From: HKST-UBA178 sp965223815
Lineage (GTDB): Bacteria; Pseudomonadota; Gammaproteobacteria; Chromatiales; Chromatiaceae
DNA: 64,000 nt
Direction of reading: 5' to 3'
NCBI GenBank assembly: GCA_965223815.1
Contig: OZ245019.1
Coordinates: forward strand, 2,232,001 to 2,296,000
This document shows positions 37,098 through 46,189 of this stretch, piece after piece. The notes below the pieces were generated by a model. It was not told the origin of the DNA. It made no database searches and worked only from the letters and a program-made list of their open reading frames with translations. Made by a program: the position numbers and the translations under genes. The stretch's first letter is position 1, and the number at the start of each line of letters is the position of its first letter.

Positions 37098-38525
37098 ATG
37101 AAAAAATGCTGGTTCAATATTATGCGTTGGTTGTTGGTATGGCTGTTGTCTAGTTGCTGGGGGGCGGCCATAGCGGGGAACGAGTTTCGGGTTGTGGTCA
37201 GTATCAAGCCCGTACATTCACTTATGGCAGCGCTCATGGCAGGTACCGAAGGACCCGAGTTGATTGTCGATGGATCCAGCATGCCATTTGACTACCGGTT
37301 GCAGGAAGCTCAGCTCGCCATGCTTAATGACGCGAATTTGCTGATTTGGGTGGGGCCTGAATTAGAGTCCTTTTTAGCGGCACCGGTGAGTGGCCTGGAC
37401 ACTGACGTGCGGGTTGTCGAGTTGCTATCACACCCTGCTCTGAAAGTTTTACCCAGTCGCTGGGATGAAAACAAGCGAGACCCGTTTCTGTGGCTGGATA
37501 CACGCAATGCCGTCATTCTGGTAGATGAGTTGACCCGTATCCTCATTGATCTTGACCCGGGGCGGTCCCATCTCTATCTGCGAAATCGTCGTAGCGTCCA
37601 GGCCAGAGTCTCAGAGTTAGACCGGCGTTTCGAATATGGTTACCGCGGATTGCAACAGGGGTCCGCGCTGGTATACCACGATACTCTTCAGTATTTTTCC
37701 CAAGCCTACGCACTGCGGCTAGGGGATGTACTCACCCCGTTGGGAGAACGGCCGAAAGATGTAGAGCGGTTGTTCAAGAGCCGAGCGCTTCTGGACTCGG
37801 AGGGGCTTGGTTGTGTGTTGATGGAGGAGGGAGCTGACACTACTTATCTACCTTTGTTAACCGAAGGGATTGACGATGTCTCTGTGGGTCGTCTCGACAG
37901 TCTAGGGCGCAAACTACAACCAGGGCCCGAACTTTACCGGCAGTTAATGGAATACAACGCCGAGGTCATAAGAAGATGTTTGGGCGGGGGGAGCGAATCT
38001 TCGGCCAGCTTTGCAGAGGAGGGGTTACTCGAATCTGCGCTTACTCCGCTTGGGAGTAGCTTTTTGCTTACCGATCATCGCGGGAAATTGGTGAGTGAAA
38101 AGGCGTTTATCGGAAACTACAATCTTGTCTACTTCGGATACACCTACTGTCCGGATGTCTGTCCCACTTCACTGCAGGTCATGTCATTGGCCCTCTCTCG
38201 TCTTGGCGATCAAGCCAAATTTTTTCAACCCTGGTTTATAACAATTGATCCTAAAAGAGATAATGTAGAAAAAATAAATAGATACGTTAAATACTTTAAC
38301 GAAAATCTAATAGGATTGACTGGCAGTGCCGAGATGATCGAACGGGTCGCGTCACGCTATCGCGTCAAATATCAGAAGGTTGAAGATGGTGTCGATCCTG
38401 ATTTATATATCATGGACCACACTGCAAGCCTCTTTCTCATTGGTCCGGACGGGCAATTCATTACCAAGTTTGCTTACGGTATAACGCCTGATGCCTTGAT
38501 TGACCGACTCAGGGAGTACCTTTAG
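37098..38525 (+). CDS. Fusion of ZnuA-like metal-binding protein and Sco1/SenC copper chaperone
   Basis: A 475-residue exported protein. After the signal peptide (about 1-26), residues 30-300 resemble the cluster A-I solute-binding proteins for Zn/Mn: SIKPVHSLMAALMAG (His40), DPFLWLD and VYHDTLQYF (His194). The DPHLWLD-type His is Phe (130), and HDY is changed to FDY, so classical zinc binding is doubtful. Residues 325-475 are a Sco1/SenC thioredoxin-fold domain with the copper motif CPDVCP and the distal His in DHTASLFL. Sco proteins deliver copper to cytochrome oxidase CuA. No ABC permease or ATPase genes are adjacent, so the first domain is probably a metal chaperone or sensor, not a transporter part. 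Confidence 0.88.
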   Translation: MKKCWFNIMRWLLVWLLSSCWGAAIAGNEFRVVVSIKPVHSLMAALMAGTEGPELIVDGSSMPFDYRLQEAQLAMLNDANLLIWVGPELESFLAAPVSGLDTDVRVVELLSHPALKVLPSRWDENKRDPFLWLDTRNAVILVDELTRILIDLDPGRSHLYLRNRRSVQARVSELDRRFEYGYRGLQQGSALVYHDTLQYFSQAYALRLGDVLTPLGERPKDVERLFKSRALLDSEGLGCVLMEEGADTTYLPLLTEGIDDVSVGRLDSLGRKLQPGPELYRQLMEYNAEVIRRCLGGGSESSASFAEEGLLESALTPLGSSFLLTDHRGKLVSEKAFIGNYNLVYFGYTYCPDVCPTSLQVMSLALSRLGDQAKFFQPWFITIDPKRDNVEKINRYVKYFNENLIGLTGSAEMIERVASRYRVKYQKVEDGVDPDLYIMDHTASLFLIGPDGQFITKFAYGITPDALIDRLREYL

Positions 38526-38541
38526 CGTCGCTATAGATTAA

Positions 38542-39822
38542 TTAGAGAGCGGAAGCCATTGCCGTAGTTGCCTCCAGCCGTTGTGCTAGGGTTCGCAGCA
38601 ACTCTTGATTGAATCTGGCCTGTAAATGATCCGGTGCCTTTCTTAAAGCGTCCGCCATCACTTTGACTACCAGCACCGGGCTGTTGCTGACGACGCTTGC
38701 ACTGCGTGGCCTTTGAGTACCGTGGATATAAGCCATTTCGCCGAAGCATTGACCCTGAACCAATGCCCCCAAAGTTGCGCTACCTTTGGTAATTCTCGCT
38801 TCACCCGATGCAAGAATAAAAAAGGAACCCCCGATTTTCCCCTCCTTGAGCAGAGTTTTTTCAGCACTGAAGTGGTGCCACTTGCTAATCGCTAGCACCT
38901 CCCACAATTCCACATCGGTAAAATTTCTAAAGAACCGGAGCCTCTTGAGATGGTTGAATTTCTTAGTGTCGGACACGCGCTCTTTCGGATCTTCCATCTG
39001 CTCCTGTAGTTGAGCGAGTTCTGTGGTCAGTGCCGACCAGCTCGAATACCGATCGCTTGGACGTTTTTCCAGGCAACGATAAACGATTCGACAGACTGGA
39101 TCCGGGATATTCGATCGAATCCGTTCTATGGGAGGTGGCGGATATTGGGTGACTTTTTGGCTCAGCTCGAATTGGTTGTCGCCGAAAAAAGGCAGTCGAC
39201 CTGTCAACAACTGATACATCACCACGCCCAATGAGTATATATCGGTTTGGAAGTTAACCTTCTTGTTGGTAATCTGCTCAGGCGACATGTAGCTGGGGGT
39301 ACCCACTGCATCCATCACTTCGGAGAGTACGGAATCCGTCATCAACGCGGTACCGAAGTCACTGATCTTTATGTCGCTATCCTTGCCCATCAGCAGATTA
39401 GCGGGCTTTATGTCACGGTGTATCAATCCCTGGTGGCAGGCGTGGTTGAGCGCGTCGGCACACTTGAAGAATATGTCCACGATATTATCCACGGACAGCA
39501 AATTCTCAGGCTTACAGTAGTGCCGCAGAGTTTGGCCCTGCACGTACTCCATCACAATGTAGTGCATATCGCCTTCGCTTCCAGCGTCGTAGACTTTGAC
39601 GATATGTGGATGCGATAACTTGCCCGCCAAGCTCGCCTCGGTAATGAACATACTCCGGAATCGAGGCCCGCTGGAGGGGTCGTTGAATAGATTGTGATGG
39701 GCGATCTTAACCGCAACCTCTTGACCGCTGAAGGGATCTTCTGCCAGATAGACAGCGCTTGTGGCGCCCCGTCCTAAGAGTTTACGGATGCGGCATTTTC
39801 CGATGGTTGTTCTGGTGAGAAT
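38542..39822 (-). CDS. Ser/Thr protein kinase with C-terminal cyclic-nucleotide-binding domain
   Basis: The kinase domain has the Gly loop LLGRGATSAVY, VAVK (ATP Lys), HRDIKPANLL, DFGTALM and an APE-like SPEQ. It is followed by a roughly 120-residue cNMP-binding domain (LKEGKIGGSFFILASGEARI; FGEMAYIHG; RPRSASV). The Gly loop and Lys lie upstream of the first ATG (39651), in the same frame, so translation must start earlier. No ATG, GTG or TTG exists between that ATG and the upstream stop; ATT 39822 or ATC 39828, after GGGAGAG, are candidates. This overlaps the end of the upstream gene by 49 bases. Role: probably regulation of the neighbouring protein or a metabolic switch. Confidence 0.85.
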   Translation of the reverse strand: MLTRTTIGKCRIRKLLGRGATSAVYLAEDPFSGQEVAVKIAHHNLFNDPSSGPRFRSMFITEASLAGKLSHPHIVKVYDAGSEGDMHYIVMEYVQGQTLRHYCKPENLLSVDNIVDIFFKCADALNHACHQGLIHRDIKPANLLMGKDSDIKISDFGTALMTDSVLSEVMDAVGTPSYMSPEQITNKKVNFQTDIYSLGVVMYQLLTGRLPFFGDNQFELSQKVTQYPPPPIERIRSNIPDPVCRIVYRCLEKRPSDRYSSWSALTTELAQLQEQMEDPKERVSDTKKFNHLKRLRFFRNFTDVELWEVLAISKWHHFSAEKTLLKEGKIGGSFFILASGEARITKGSATLGALVQGQCFGEMAYIHGTQRPRSASVVSNSPVLVVKVMADALRKAPDHLQARFNQELLRTLAQRLEATTAMASAL

Positions 39823-40724
39823 GTCGATTTCTGTCTCTCCCGTCTGTAGGTCTCACACTTGTCCAGGAACAGCTTGGTGCTTCTGGTCATAGGGACCCTT
39901 GCCTCGGAAAGATAGGTGATCAGCTCGGTGCCCGCTCTGATCAATTCGAAACCATCGGCGATTCTGGACTGCAACTCCTCACTACAATCCGCTGGGTCCG
40001 GTGTAAACTCTTCAACCGCTTCACGATTGGCGACAAATTGTGGCCAGACTTTAAAGAAAGCGATGTCGCTTTTCATGGTTTCTACCTGGAGCTTCGCGGA
40101 TTCGATCAGTTTTGAGAACTGCTTCAATATTGGGTGAAACAGCCGGTCGTCGGTAAATAGGGCGACGATATGCTCTTCAATGCGATCGATGTCTCGCATC
40201 GTTTGGGCGATTTTTCGGTATCGGGACTCGAAAACCTGTTCGATTGGCTGGGTGAAAGCCTTTAGCGGCTCCCCCCAGAGCTCGTCGATACCTTCTTCAC
40301 CACTGTAGTGTTTCACATGTTTGCCTAAGGTCAATGCTTGTTCGAAGCACTCCCCACACTCTTTCATGAGTTCATTGTTCCGATTGACTTTAATCCCCTT
40401 GGATTCGAGCTCAACGACAGCGGTGAAGATGTCGCTGGCGCGGTTGAAAAGCGCGCCAGCCAGCATAGCCCCGTTCACCCGCCGACGCATTGGGTCTTTC
40501 TCTTCCTCGAATGCCCGCCGGGCATCCTCGAGCCTTTCTCCGGGAGTATTGATACCCGACTCAGTGTGGTGAAAAGTACGCTTGGAGAGGTGATCGATAA
40601 GCAGTTTACGGGCAGCAAGGGTATCTTCCGGTATCGGATAGAAGCGAATCCAGTAGCCATCGTAGTAGATGCACTCTTTGTCCCCTACCATCCCCACGGT
40701 CCCGTTTTCTGGGTGTTTTTTCAT
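39774..40724 (-). CDS. Hypothetical protein upstream of the kinase
   Basis: A 316-residue, mostly helical, charged protein without signal peptide or membrane helix. The N-terminus has an unusual GDKECIYYDGYWIRFYPIPEDT segment followed by long helices (AFEEEKDPMRRRVNGAMLAGALFNRASDIFT; LFHPILKQFSKLIESAKLQVETMKSD). No known domain is recognised. Its 3' end overlaps the kinase gene, so the two are coupled and it is a likely substrate or partner. Start at ATG 40724; ATG 40691 (MVGDKEC) is an alternative. Confidence 0.65.
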   Translation of the reverse strand: MKKHPENGTVGMVGDKECIYYDGYWIRFYPIPEDTLAARKLLIDHLSKRTFHHTESGINTPGERLEDARRAFEEEKDPMRRRVNGAMLAGALFNRASDIFTAVVELESKGIKVNRNNELMKECGECFEQALTLGKHVKHYSGEEGIDELWGEPLKAFTQPIEQVFESRYRKIAQTMRDIDRIEEHIVALFTDDRLFHPILKQFSKLIESAKLQVETMKSDIAFFKVWPQFVANREAVEEFTPDPADCSEELQSRIADGFELIRAGTELITYLSEARVPMTRSTKLFLDKCETYRRERQKSTFSPEQPSENAASVNS

Positions 40725-40892
40725 AATTTATTAGAGTGTTGTCACTCGTCCCCTGTTCCGACGAAAAGAGACTGCAAACGTAATAGTTGACACTTCTCAG
40801 AGGCGTCCAACAATGTTCTGGATCATTGACCTAGAAGAGTATCGCATTAAAATTGAACCCTTAGGTTGCAATATTGGCAGCTAGAGATTCCA

Positions 40893-41195
40893 ATGTGTAT
40901 GGGCATTCCAATGCAGATTGTAGAGCAGCAGGAGTATTCTGCGCTCTGCCGAGGGCGCAACGGCGAAAGGACCGTAGAAACACTGCTGATCGGCCCACAG
41001 CGAGAAGGCACTTGGATCCTCAGTTTTCTGGGTACCGCCAGAGAGGTGCTTACGCCGGAGCAGGCGAAACAAATAGAGAATGGTTTGAGCGCCTTGGAAG
41101 CCTCAATGAACGGAGCAAGCGCATCTGAACTCGATGCCTTTTTTCCCGATCTCACCGCAAACGACCCGCCGCCTTGGCGACGGGACCATGAATAG
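40893..41195 (+). CDS. hupF: HypC/HupF-family hydrogenase assembly chaperone
   Basis: A 100-residue protein starting MCMGIPMQIVE, the diagnostic N-terminus of HypC/HybG/HupF, in which Cys2 (after Met removal) carries the Fe(CN)2CO unit during [NiFe]-hydrogenase maturation. I therefore start at ATG 40893, not at the upstream TTG. The rest (ETLLIGPQREGTWILSFLGTAREVL, then EQAKQIENGL) fits the small beta-barrel plus C-terminal helix. The next gene is HupK-like, so HupF is more likely than HypC. The hydrogenase structural genes are not in the window. Confidence 0.85.
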   Translation: MCMGIPMQIVEQQEYSALCRGRNGERTVETLLIGPQREGTWILSFLGTAREVLTPEQAKQIENGLSALEASMNGASASELDAFFPDLTANDPPPWRRDHE

Positions 41196-41293
41196 AAAGG
41201 ATTGATCCCAGTACCGGCATGATGCCAAGCCTAACCGATGCACAATGAATTTTTCCCAACCGATCTGAGATTCCGCCAGGGATTTGATCAGCC

Positions 41294-42505
41294 ATGGTAG
41301 AAACCTCTGTGGGGCAGAGTATCGAGGGCATTCTCGGCATTCGCTTGAGGGTGGCTGACGGCCGTGTAAACGAAGTTACGATCAGTTCCAGTAGACCCGT
41401 GGGTATGACTCAGGTATTCGTCGGTAAAACCCCCGCGGAGGTCATATCTCTGCTGCCTTTGCTCTATAGCGTCTGTGGTGTTGCCCAGGGATTCGCAGCT
41501 GCTACAGCGTTGGAGCGGGCACAGTCGGCACCGTGTTTTGAGCGTGTCAATATCGCCAGGAGTCTGCTGGTGGATTTTGAGGCGGTGAGAGAGCATCTTT
41601 GGCGCATTGAGCTGGATTGGGCCAAGTATCTCGATAGACCTCCCAAACACCAATCGGTTTTTCTTGTAGGTCGTTTAATGCGCTCTTTTCGCCAGACGCT
41701 GTTCGAGGATCAAGACCCCTTCTCATCACTTGACGCGCATTCCATCGCCACAGCGGGCGATCCAGGTCGACCCCTTGAGGCTTTAGGTAACATATTGCAA
41801 CAACATGTTTTCTCTAGTCCTCCAAGGTCTTGGGCCGAAATGGCAGATGAGGAGTCGCTACAAGATTGGATACGTTACAACGACTCGGTTGCGGCAGTGA
41901 TGTTGGCCAATATCCAGGGAGAGGAGTTCTGCGAACTCGGCCGCTGTCAGGTAGAGGTGCTTCCCAAAATCCAGGAACCGCTGATTGAAGATAGGCTGCA
42001 TGGGGACCAGGGGGAGTTTGTGGCCAGTCCGGATTGGCAGGGGGAGGCGAGAGAAACCGGCCCCTTGGCAAGACAGGTGAATCACCCACTGATGCAGACG
42101 CTGCACCGCAGGTGGGGCAACGGTCTGCTACCCAGACTGGTTGCGAGACTACTGGATCTGGCGTTTCTGTACGGGCGTCTGGAACGAGGTGTCAGGAAAC
42201 TGGAGGTGGAAAGGGATGGTGTGATCGTTCCGGAAGAGCCTGGAGGCGGAGTTGGCCTGGCGTTGGTCGATGCTTCCCGTGGGCTTCTTATTCATCGGGT
42301 GAGGCTCGATCAGGGGCGAGTCGAGCATTACCAGATCGTGGCACCAACAGAGTGGAATTTCCATCCCCTGGGTATAGTTTCCCAGGGCTTGGTGGGTATC
42401 GCAGCGGACGACAGGGTAGAGTTAGAGAAGCGGGCCCGACTGCTCATTAGTGCTGTGGATCCCTGTGTATCTTACGAACTGTTCGTGGAACCGGCAGACC
42501 TCTGA
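41294..42505 (+). CDS. hupK: HupK/HoxV-like hydrogenase maturation protein
   Basis: A 403-residue protein weakly resembling the large subunit of [NiFe]-hydrogenase but lacking its full Ni-binding set. One N-terminal Cys motif is reduced to SVCGVAQGFAAATALE, and the C-terminal motif is DPCVSYEL instead of DPCxxC. These are the marks of HupK/HoxV, proposed scaffolds for assembling Fe(CN)2CO together with HupF. It follows hupF by 98 bases on the same strand. It implies an uptake hydrogenase elsewhere in the genome. Confidence 0.82.
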   Translation: MVETSVGQSIEGILGIRLRVADGRVNEVTISSSRPVGMTQVFVGKTPAEVISLLPLLYSVCGVAQGFAAATALERAQSAPCFERVNIARSLLVDFEAVREHLWRIELDWAKYLDRPPKHQSVFLVGRLMRSFRQTLFEDQDPFSSLDAHSIATAGDPGRPLEALGNILQQHVFSSPPRSWAEMADEESLQDWIRYNDSVAAVMLANIQGEEFCELGRCQVEVLPKIQEPLIEDRLHGDQGEFVASPDWQGEARETGPLARQVNHPLMQTLHRRWGNGLLPRLVARLLDLAFLYGRLERGVRKLEVERDGVIVPEEPGGGVGLALVDASRGLLIHRVRLDQGRVEHYQIVAPTEWNFHPLGIVSQGLVGIAADDRVELEKRARLLISAVDPCVSYELFVEPADL

Positions 42506-42522
42506 TTCCACATCTACCATCT

Positions 42523-42791
42523 AGGGCCTGTTAACACTTATTGGAACAGCGTCGCCGGAGGCCAATTTATCGCAGGTCAAGGCGCACGGAGCGCGGTGTA
42601 GCACGGCTACGTAAGCGAGGTGCAACGCGGAATTGGGGAAAAATGGCCCCGTCCCTCCGGGTTGCGCCCCAAAAAGGGCCACTCGGCGTTACTCGTCATT
42701 CATTTGGAACCACCAAACCTCACTCCTCGCGCCTTGTTTGGCCCTTTCTGGGGCAGCAACGACGCTGTTCCAATTAGTGTTAACAGGCCCT
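42523..42791. mobile_element. MITE-like element with 32-bp terminal inverted repeats
   Basis: The left end (42523-42554, beginning AGGGCCTGTTAACAC) and the right end (42760-42791, ending GTTAACAGGCCCT) are inverted copies of 32 bases with a single mismatch. The 269-bp interior has no gene; it is GC-rich, with further short inverted segments and a GTAGC-rich stretch near 42597-42630. The non-coding interior, size and long TIRs fit a miniature inverted-repeat transposable element moved by a transposase in trans. No clear target duplication is visible. It lies 17 bases after hupK and 11 bases after its right end is the stop of the next, convergent gene. Confidence 0.75.
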
Positions 42792-42802
42792 GGCTTTTTT
42801 TC

Positions 42803-43192
42803 CTAGTTTTCAAAACAGTGGCGGTCGGCTTTAAGATGCCGCAGCAGTTCCAGGCGGTCTTGAGTCGGGATAATGCGGCTGCTTTCCCGATAGTCGAGGT
42901 AGTAGTCGTAAGCAGGGTAGGCGTAAAACACCGGGGATATTGTAGTACCCAATAACAAGGCCGCCCCCTGATAGGGGTTCTCATAAAAGCTGGGCTTGTA
43001 ACTGTAGCTCAAGGGTGTGATGGCGGCGATCTCTCTTTCGAGCTGAATGCAGTCCATTGTCAGATCCTGAGGAACCGGAATGGGAGCAACCGGGGTGCGA
43101 AAAAGCTGCACACCAGCGGCTGGAAACGCTGTTGCCAACAAAACCACCAGTGGGGGTAAACAACAAAACTGGTGTAATTTGGATGCGGGCAT
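42803..43192 (-). CDS. Exported hypothetical protein
   Basis: A 129-residue product with a signal peptide (CLPPLVVLLATAFPAAGV). The mature part contains two Cys (MDCIQLE near its start, RHCFEN at the end) that could form a disulfide, and a hydrophobic, Tyr-rich centre (GAALLLGTTISPVFYAYPAYDYYLDY) that may be a single membrane helix. ATG 43192 has GGGAGAGG upstream. The family is not named. Its 3' end lies 11 bases from the MITE, which may supply its transcription end. Confidence 0.6.
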   Translation of the reverse strand: MPASKLHQFCCLPPLVVLLATAFPAAGVQLFRTPVAPIPVPQDLTMDCIQLEREIAAITPLSYSYKPSFYENPYQGAALLLGTTISPVFYAYPAYDYYLDYRESSRIIPTQDRLELLRHLKADRHCFEN

Positions 43193-43450
43193 GATCCTCT
43201 CCCTAAGCCTTTTAATATTTTGCATTGAGCTTATCGTCACTTCTCAGGAAAGAATTTAATCTGGCATCGTCGGACTATTGGGAAACCAGTTCCTGTTGAT
43301 TGCTATCTGGGTGTAGGATAACGCTAGCTGTCGTGATATTTAGCAGGAGTTTTCCACAGATTTAGGATGAAAAGCTTGTTTGCAAGGGGGCTGCTCGTAG
43401 GCGACCGAAGTTAGTTGGGTCCCCACTGCTTAGTCCGTATAGATGAGTCT

Positions 43451-44017
43451 ATGTCTGGCATCGCTGCACCAGGTTATTACACCAAAGATGGGATGACCTT
43501 TGAGGTCCATCCTTGTATCAGTCCTGAATTGGACTTTACCGCCCAGCGTTGGAGGGAGGAGTTGAGATCAGGGTTGCAAAAGCTCTCTCCCCATTCTCGG
43601 TGGCAGCGATTTGCCTCGGGCTTGAGCGAGTTTTCCGAGGAGCAACTCGATTATCTGACTGACATCGACGGAAAAGATCGAGTGGCTTGGTGCGCAGTGC
43701 TTCCCCGCCAGGGGGATTACCAGGGATTGGGAGTCGCCCGCTACATCAGTCTCCAGCAGCAACCAGCAATCGCGGAGTTTGCGATCACGGTTATCGATGA
43801 GTTTCAGGGCCGGGGGATTGGTTCTGCACTTCTTTCAAAACTGCTGGAATCGGCCTGTGAAAACAGCTTCGAAGTCCTGCGAGGTTTCGTCTTCCCCAAC
43901 AATACGAAGATGTTAAAGCTCTGCCGAAAATTCAATCCGAGGATGCAACAAGTGGATGAATTCCTGCAGGTGGATATTCCCTTGACAGCAGCCTGGGGTG
44001 CAAAGCTGCCGTTGTAG
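43451..44017 (+). CDS. GNAT-family N-acetyltransferase
   Basis: A 188-residue GNAT. The acetyl-CoA motif A is EFAITVIDEFQGRGIGSALLSKLLESA (GRGIGS loop), followed by LRGFVFPNNTKMLKLCRKF (motif B). The upstream part has HPCISPELDFTAQRWREEL and SGLSEFSEEQLDYLTDID, like the protein-acetylating GNATs seen beside transporters. The substrate is unknown. Start ATG 43451; a TTG at 43415 would add 12 residues. It is convergent with the histidine kinase gene. Confidence 0.82.
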   Translation: MSGIAAPGYYTKDGMTFEVHPCISPELDFTAQRWREELRSGLQKLSPHSRWQRFASGLSEFSEEQLDYLTDIDGKDRVAWCAVLPRQGDYQGLGVARYISLQQQPAIAEFAITVIDEFQGRGIGSALLSKLLESACENSFEVLRGFVFPNNTKMLKLCRKFNPRMQQVDEFLQVDIPLTAAWGAKLPL

Positions 44018-44027
44018 AGTAGGGATT

Positions 44028-45422
44028 CTAGCCTGGCCTCGGCAGAGTAACCACAGCCTCCAACCCGCGTTTGCGGCCGTTTCTCAACACCACTTCACCA
44101 CCGTGACCCCGGGCTATGTTGCGTGCGATTCCCAATCCCAGTCCGGTGCCTCCCGTCGCCCTGCTGCGGGACCCCTCGCGACGGAAGAAAGGCTTGAAGA
44201 GTTTCTCCAACTCTTCCTCAGGCACACCCGCTCCATCGTCGGCGACGATAATGACCAACTCGCTCTCAGTCTGCCGCAGTCGTACCTTGGCCCGATTTCC
44301 ATAGCGTATCGCATTTTCCACCAAATTACCCAGACACCGCTTCAGCGCCAGGGGCCTGCCTGGGTAGGGCAGTATACCTTCAGACGAGGCTATTTCCATC
44401 TCGGCTCCCTGCTCGTGCCAGTCGTCTTGCAACGATTCCAGCAAAGCGGGAACATCGACGGGGACGGTCGCTTCACTGCTTTCGCTACCCCGCATGAAAT
44501 CGAGAGAAGCGTTTACCATCTGTTCCATCTCATCGAGATCCCGGGTCATACGCGTTTTGAGATCGCTGTCCTCCAAAATCTCGGCGCGTAATCTAAGCCG
44601 GGTGATAGGGGTCTTTAAATCGTGGGAGACCGCGGCCAGCAGCTTTCCCCGGTCCTCAATATAACGGCGCAGGCGTCGCTGCATGGTGTTGAAGGCAGTC
44701 GCCGCTCGGTGTACTTCCGACGGACCGGTTTCGTCGAGTGGGGGGCTATGGATATCCCGCCCCAATTGCTCAGCAGCATCGGATAGGCGATTGAGGGGGC
44801 GGGTAACCAGTCTCACAGCGAGCAGGGAGATAAGGGCAATAGATACTATCAGGGCGGCGAGGTAGGCCAGTATCCGCCCGGGCCAGCCGCGGAATTCCCG
44901 GGGTAGGGCATTATTGAAATTGAGCCATCGGCCGTCCTGGATGCGAACGCCGGCCTGAAATCCGGGTAAAGGCCTTCTACCGTTCCTGCGGTTCCATGCT
45001 TTCGCTGGTCGCTTGCCGTCTTTGCCCGCAGCCGGGTGGTGGTGATGCCCCGAAAAGTGAAAGCTGGGAGAAAAGATGATTTCCGACAGCTGATGTTGTG
45101 GTAGCTGCCGGCGCAGCATTGCTGTCAGGTGTTCCGCAACGATCGATTGCGGGGGGGCAGGCGCTGGGCTGGGGGCGGTAAATACACGAAACGTTGGCGT
45201 ATTGAAGGCTTTGATAATCGATGCCTGGTCGTTCTCTGGCAGACTCTCGATCAGGTTGACTATCGCAGTAATGCGTTGAACCAGGTCGGAGCCGAAGCCT
45301 CTGCGGAAATACTCGTCCCTATCCTTCAGCAAAATCATCGTGCTGAGCACCTGCGCCAGTATCAATCCGGCGATCAGGGTGAGCATGAGCCGACCAAAGA
45401 GTGAACGCGGGAGCAACCTCAT
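44028..45422 (-). CDS. EnvZ-like sensor histidine kinase
   Basis: A 464-residue membrane kinase. TM1 is at about 8-30 (GRLMLTLIAGLILAQVL), then a periplasmic loop of about 140 residues with a His-rich patch (SGHHHHPAAGK), TM2 (LAYLAALIVSIALISLLA), HAMP, the HisKA box AVSHDLKTPITRL with the phosphorylated His, then N box ENAIRYGN, G1 DDGAGVP and G2 GTGLGLGIAR. The start ATG overlaps the stop of the response regulator (TGATG). The His-rich sensor loop hints at metal sensing. Its partner is the upstream regulator. Confidence 0.93.
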   Translation of the reverse strand: MRLLPRSLFGRLMLTLIAGLILAQVLSTMILLKDRDEYFRRGFGSDLVQRITAIVNLIESLPENDQASIIKAFNTPTFRVFTAPSPAPAPPQSIVAEHLTAMLRRQLPQHQLSEIIFSPSFHFSGHHHHPAAGKDGKRPAKAWNRRNGRRPLPGFQAGVRIQDGRWLNFNNALPREFRGWPGRILAYLAALIVSIALISLLAVRLVTRPLNRLSDAAEQLGRDIHSPPLDETGPSEVHRAATAFNTMQRRLRRYIEDRGKLLAAVSHDLKTPITRLRLRAEILEDSDLKTRMTRDLDEMEQMVNASLDFMRGSESSEATVPVDVPALLESLQDDWHEQGAEMEIASSEGILPYPGRPLALKRCLGNLVENAIRYGNRAKVRLRQTESELVIIVADDGAGVPEEELEKLFKPFFRREGSRSRATGGTGLGLGIARNIARGHGGEVVLRNGRKRGLEAVVTLPRPG

Positions 45423-46147
45423 CAGTTGTCGCAATCTTCGACTGCGGCGGAGAGCACATAGCCTTCACCGCGAATTGTTTTTATTATACTGGGGGACCTT
45501 GGATCATCCCTTAGACGCCGTCGCAAACGGCTAACCAGCACATCGATACTGCGGTCGAAGGGGTCCGACTCCCGTCCCTGAGTCAGGTCCAGCAACTGAT
45601 CCCGATTGAGTACGCGATTGGGATGCTCCAGAAATGTTCGCAGAAGCCGATACTCGGCACCGCTTAGGGCTACCACTGCACCGCTTTCATCATTTAGATG
45701 GCGGAAAATAGGATCGAGGCGCCAGCCCGAAAAGCAAAACGCCTGTGCCTGATCCGATTTGTTGGAATAGGGTGCGGCAAGACTGCGTCGCAAAACGACT
45801 TTGATGCGTGCCAACAATTCTCTCGGGTTAAATGGTTTTGGCAAGTAGTCGTCAGCACCCATCTCCAGTCCGAGGATACGATCCATCTCGTCTCCGCGGG
45901 CGGTGAGCATGATGACCGGAATTTGGGATTTTGTACGCAAATTGCGGCAAATCTCCAGCCCGTCCTCTCCCGGGAGCATCAGATCGAGCACGATCAAGTC
46001 AGGATTGGAAGCCTCCAATCGCTTCCGCATCTCCTTGCCGTCTCCCACCGAAAAAGCCCGGTAGCCATTCTTCTCCAAATAGTTTTGTAAAAGACTGCGG
46101 ATGTCTGGATCGTCATCGACGATCAATATGTTCGGTACCTTCTCCAT
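45422..46147 (-). CDS. OmpR-family response regulator
   Basis: A 241-residue protein with a receiver domain (ILIVDDDPDIR; phosphorylated Asp55 in LIVLDLMLPGEDG; TAR; KPF) and a winged-helix DNA-binding domain (LSGAEYRLLRTFLEHPNRVLNRDQLLDLT; DRSIDVLVSRLRRRL; IKTIRGEGYVL). It is transcribed just before its kinase. It is divergent from a Spy/CpxP-like gene, and direct TTGTAAC repeats lie in the shared upstream region; these are the expected binding sites for a dimer of this family. Confidence 0.94.
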   Translation of the reverse strand: MEKVPNILIVDDDPDIRSLLQNYLEKNGYRAFSVGDGKEMRKRLEASNPDLIVLDLMLPGEDGLEICRNLRTKSQIPVIMLTARGDEMDRILGLEMGADDYLPKPFNPRELLARIKVVLRRSLAAPYSNKSDQAQAFCFSGWRLDPIFRHLNDESGAVVALSGAEYRLLRTFLEHPNRVLNRDQLLDLTQGRESDPFDRSIDVLVSRLRRRLRDDPRSPSIIKTIRGEGYVLSAAVEDCDN

Positions 46148-46189
46148 GAGCTATTTATAACCCACAAACTCTACAGCCAGGGTGTTTTT

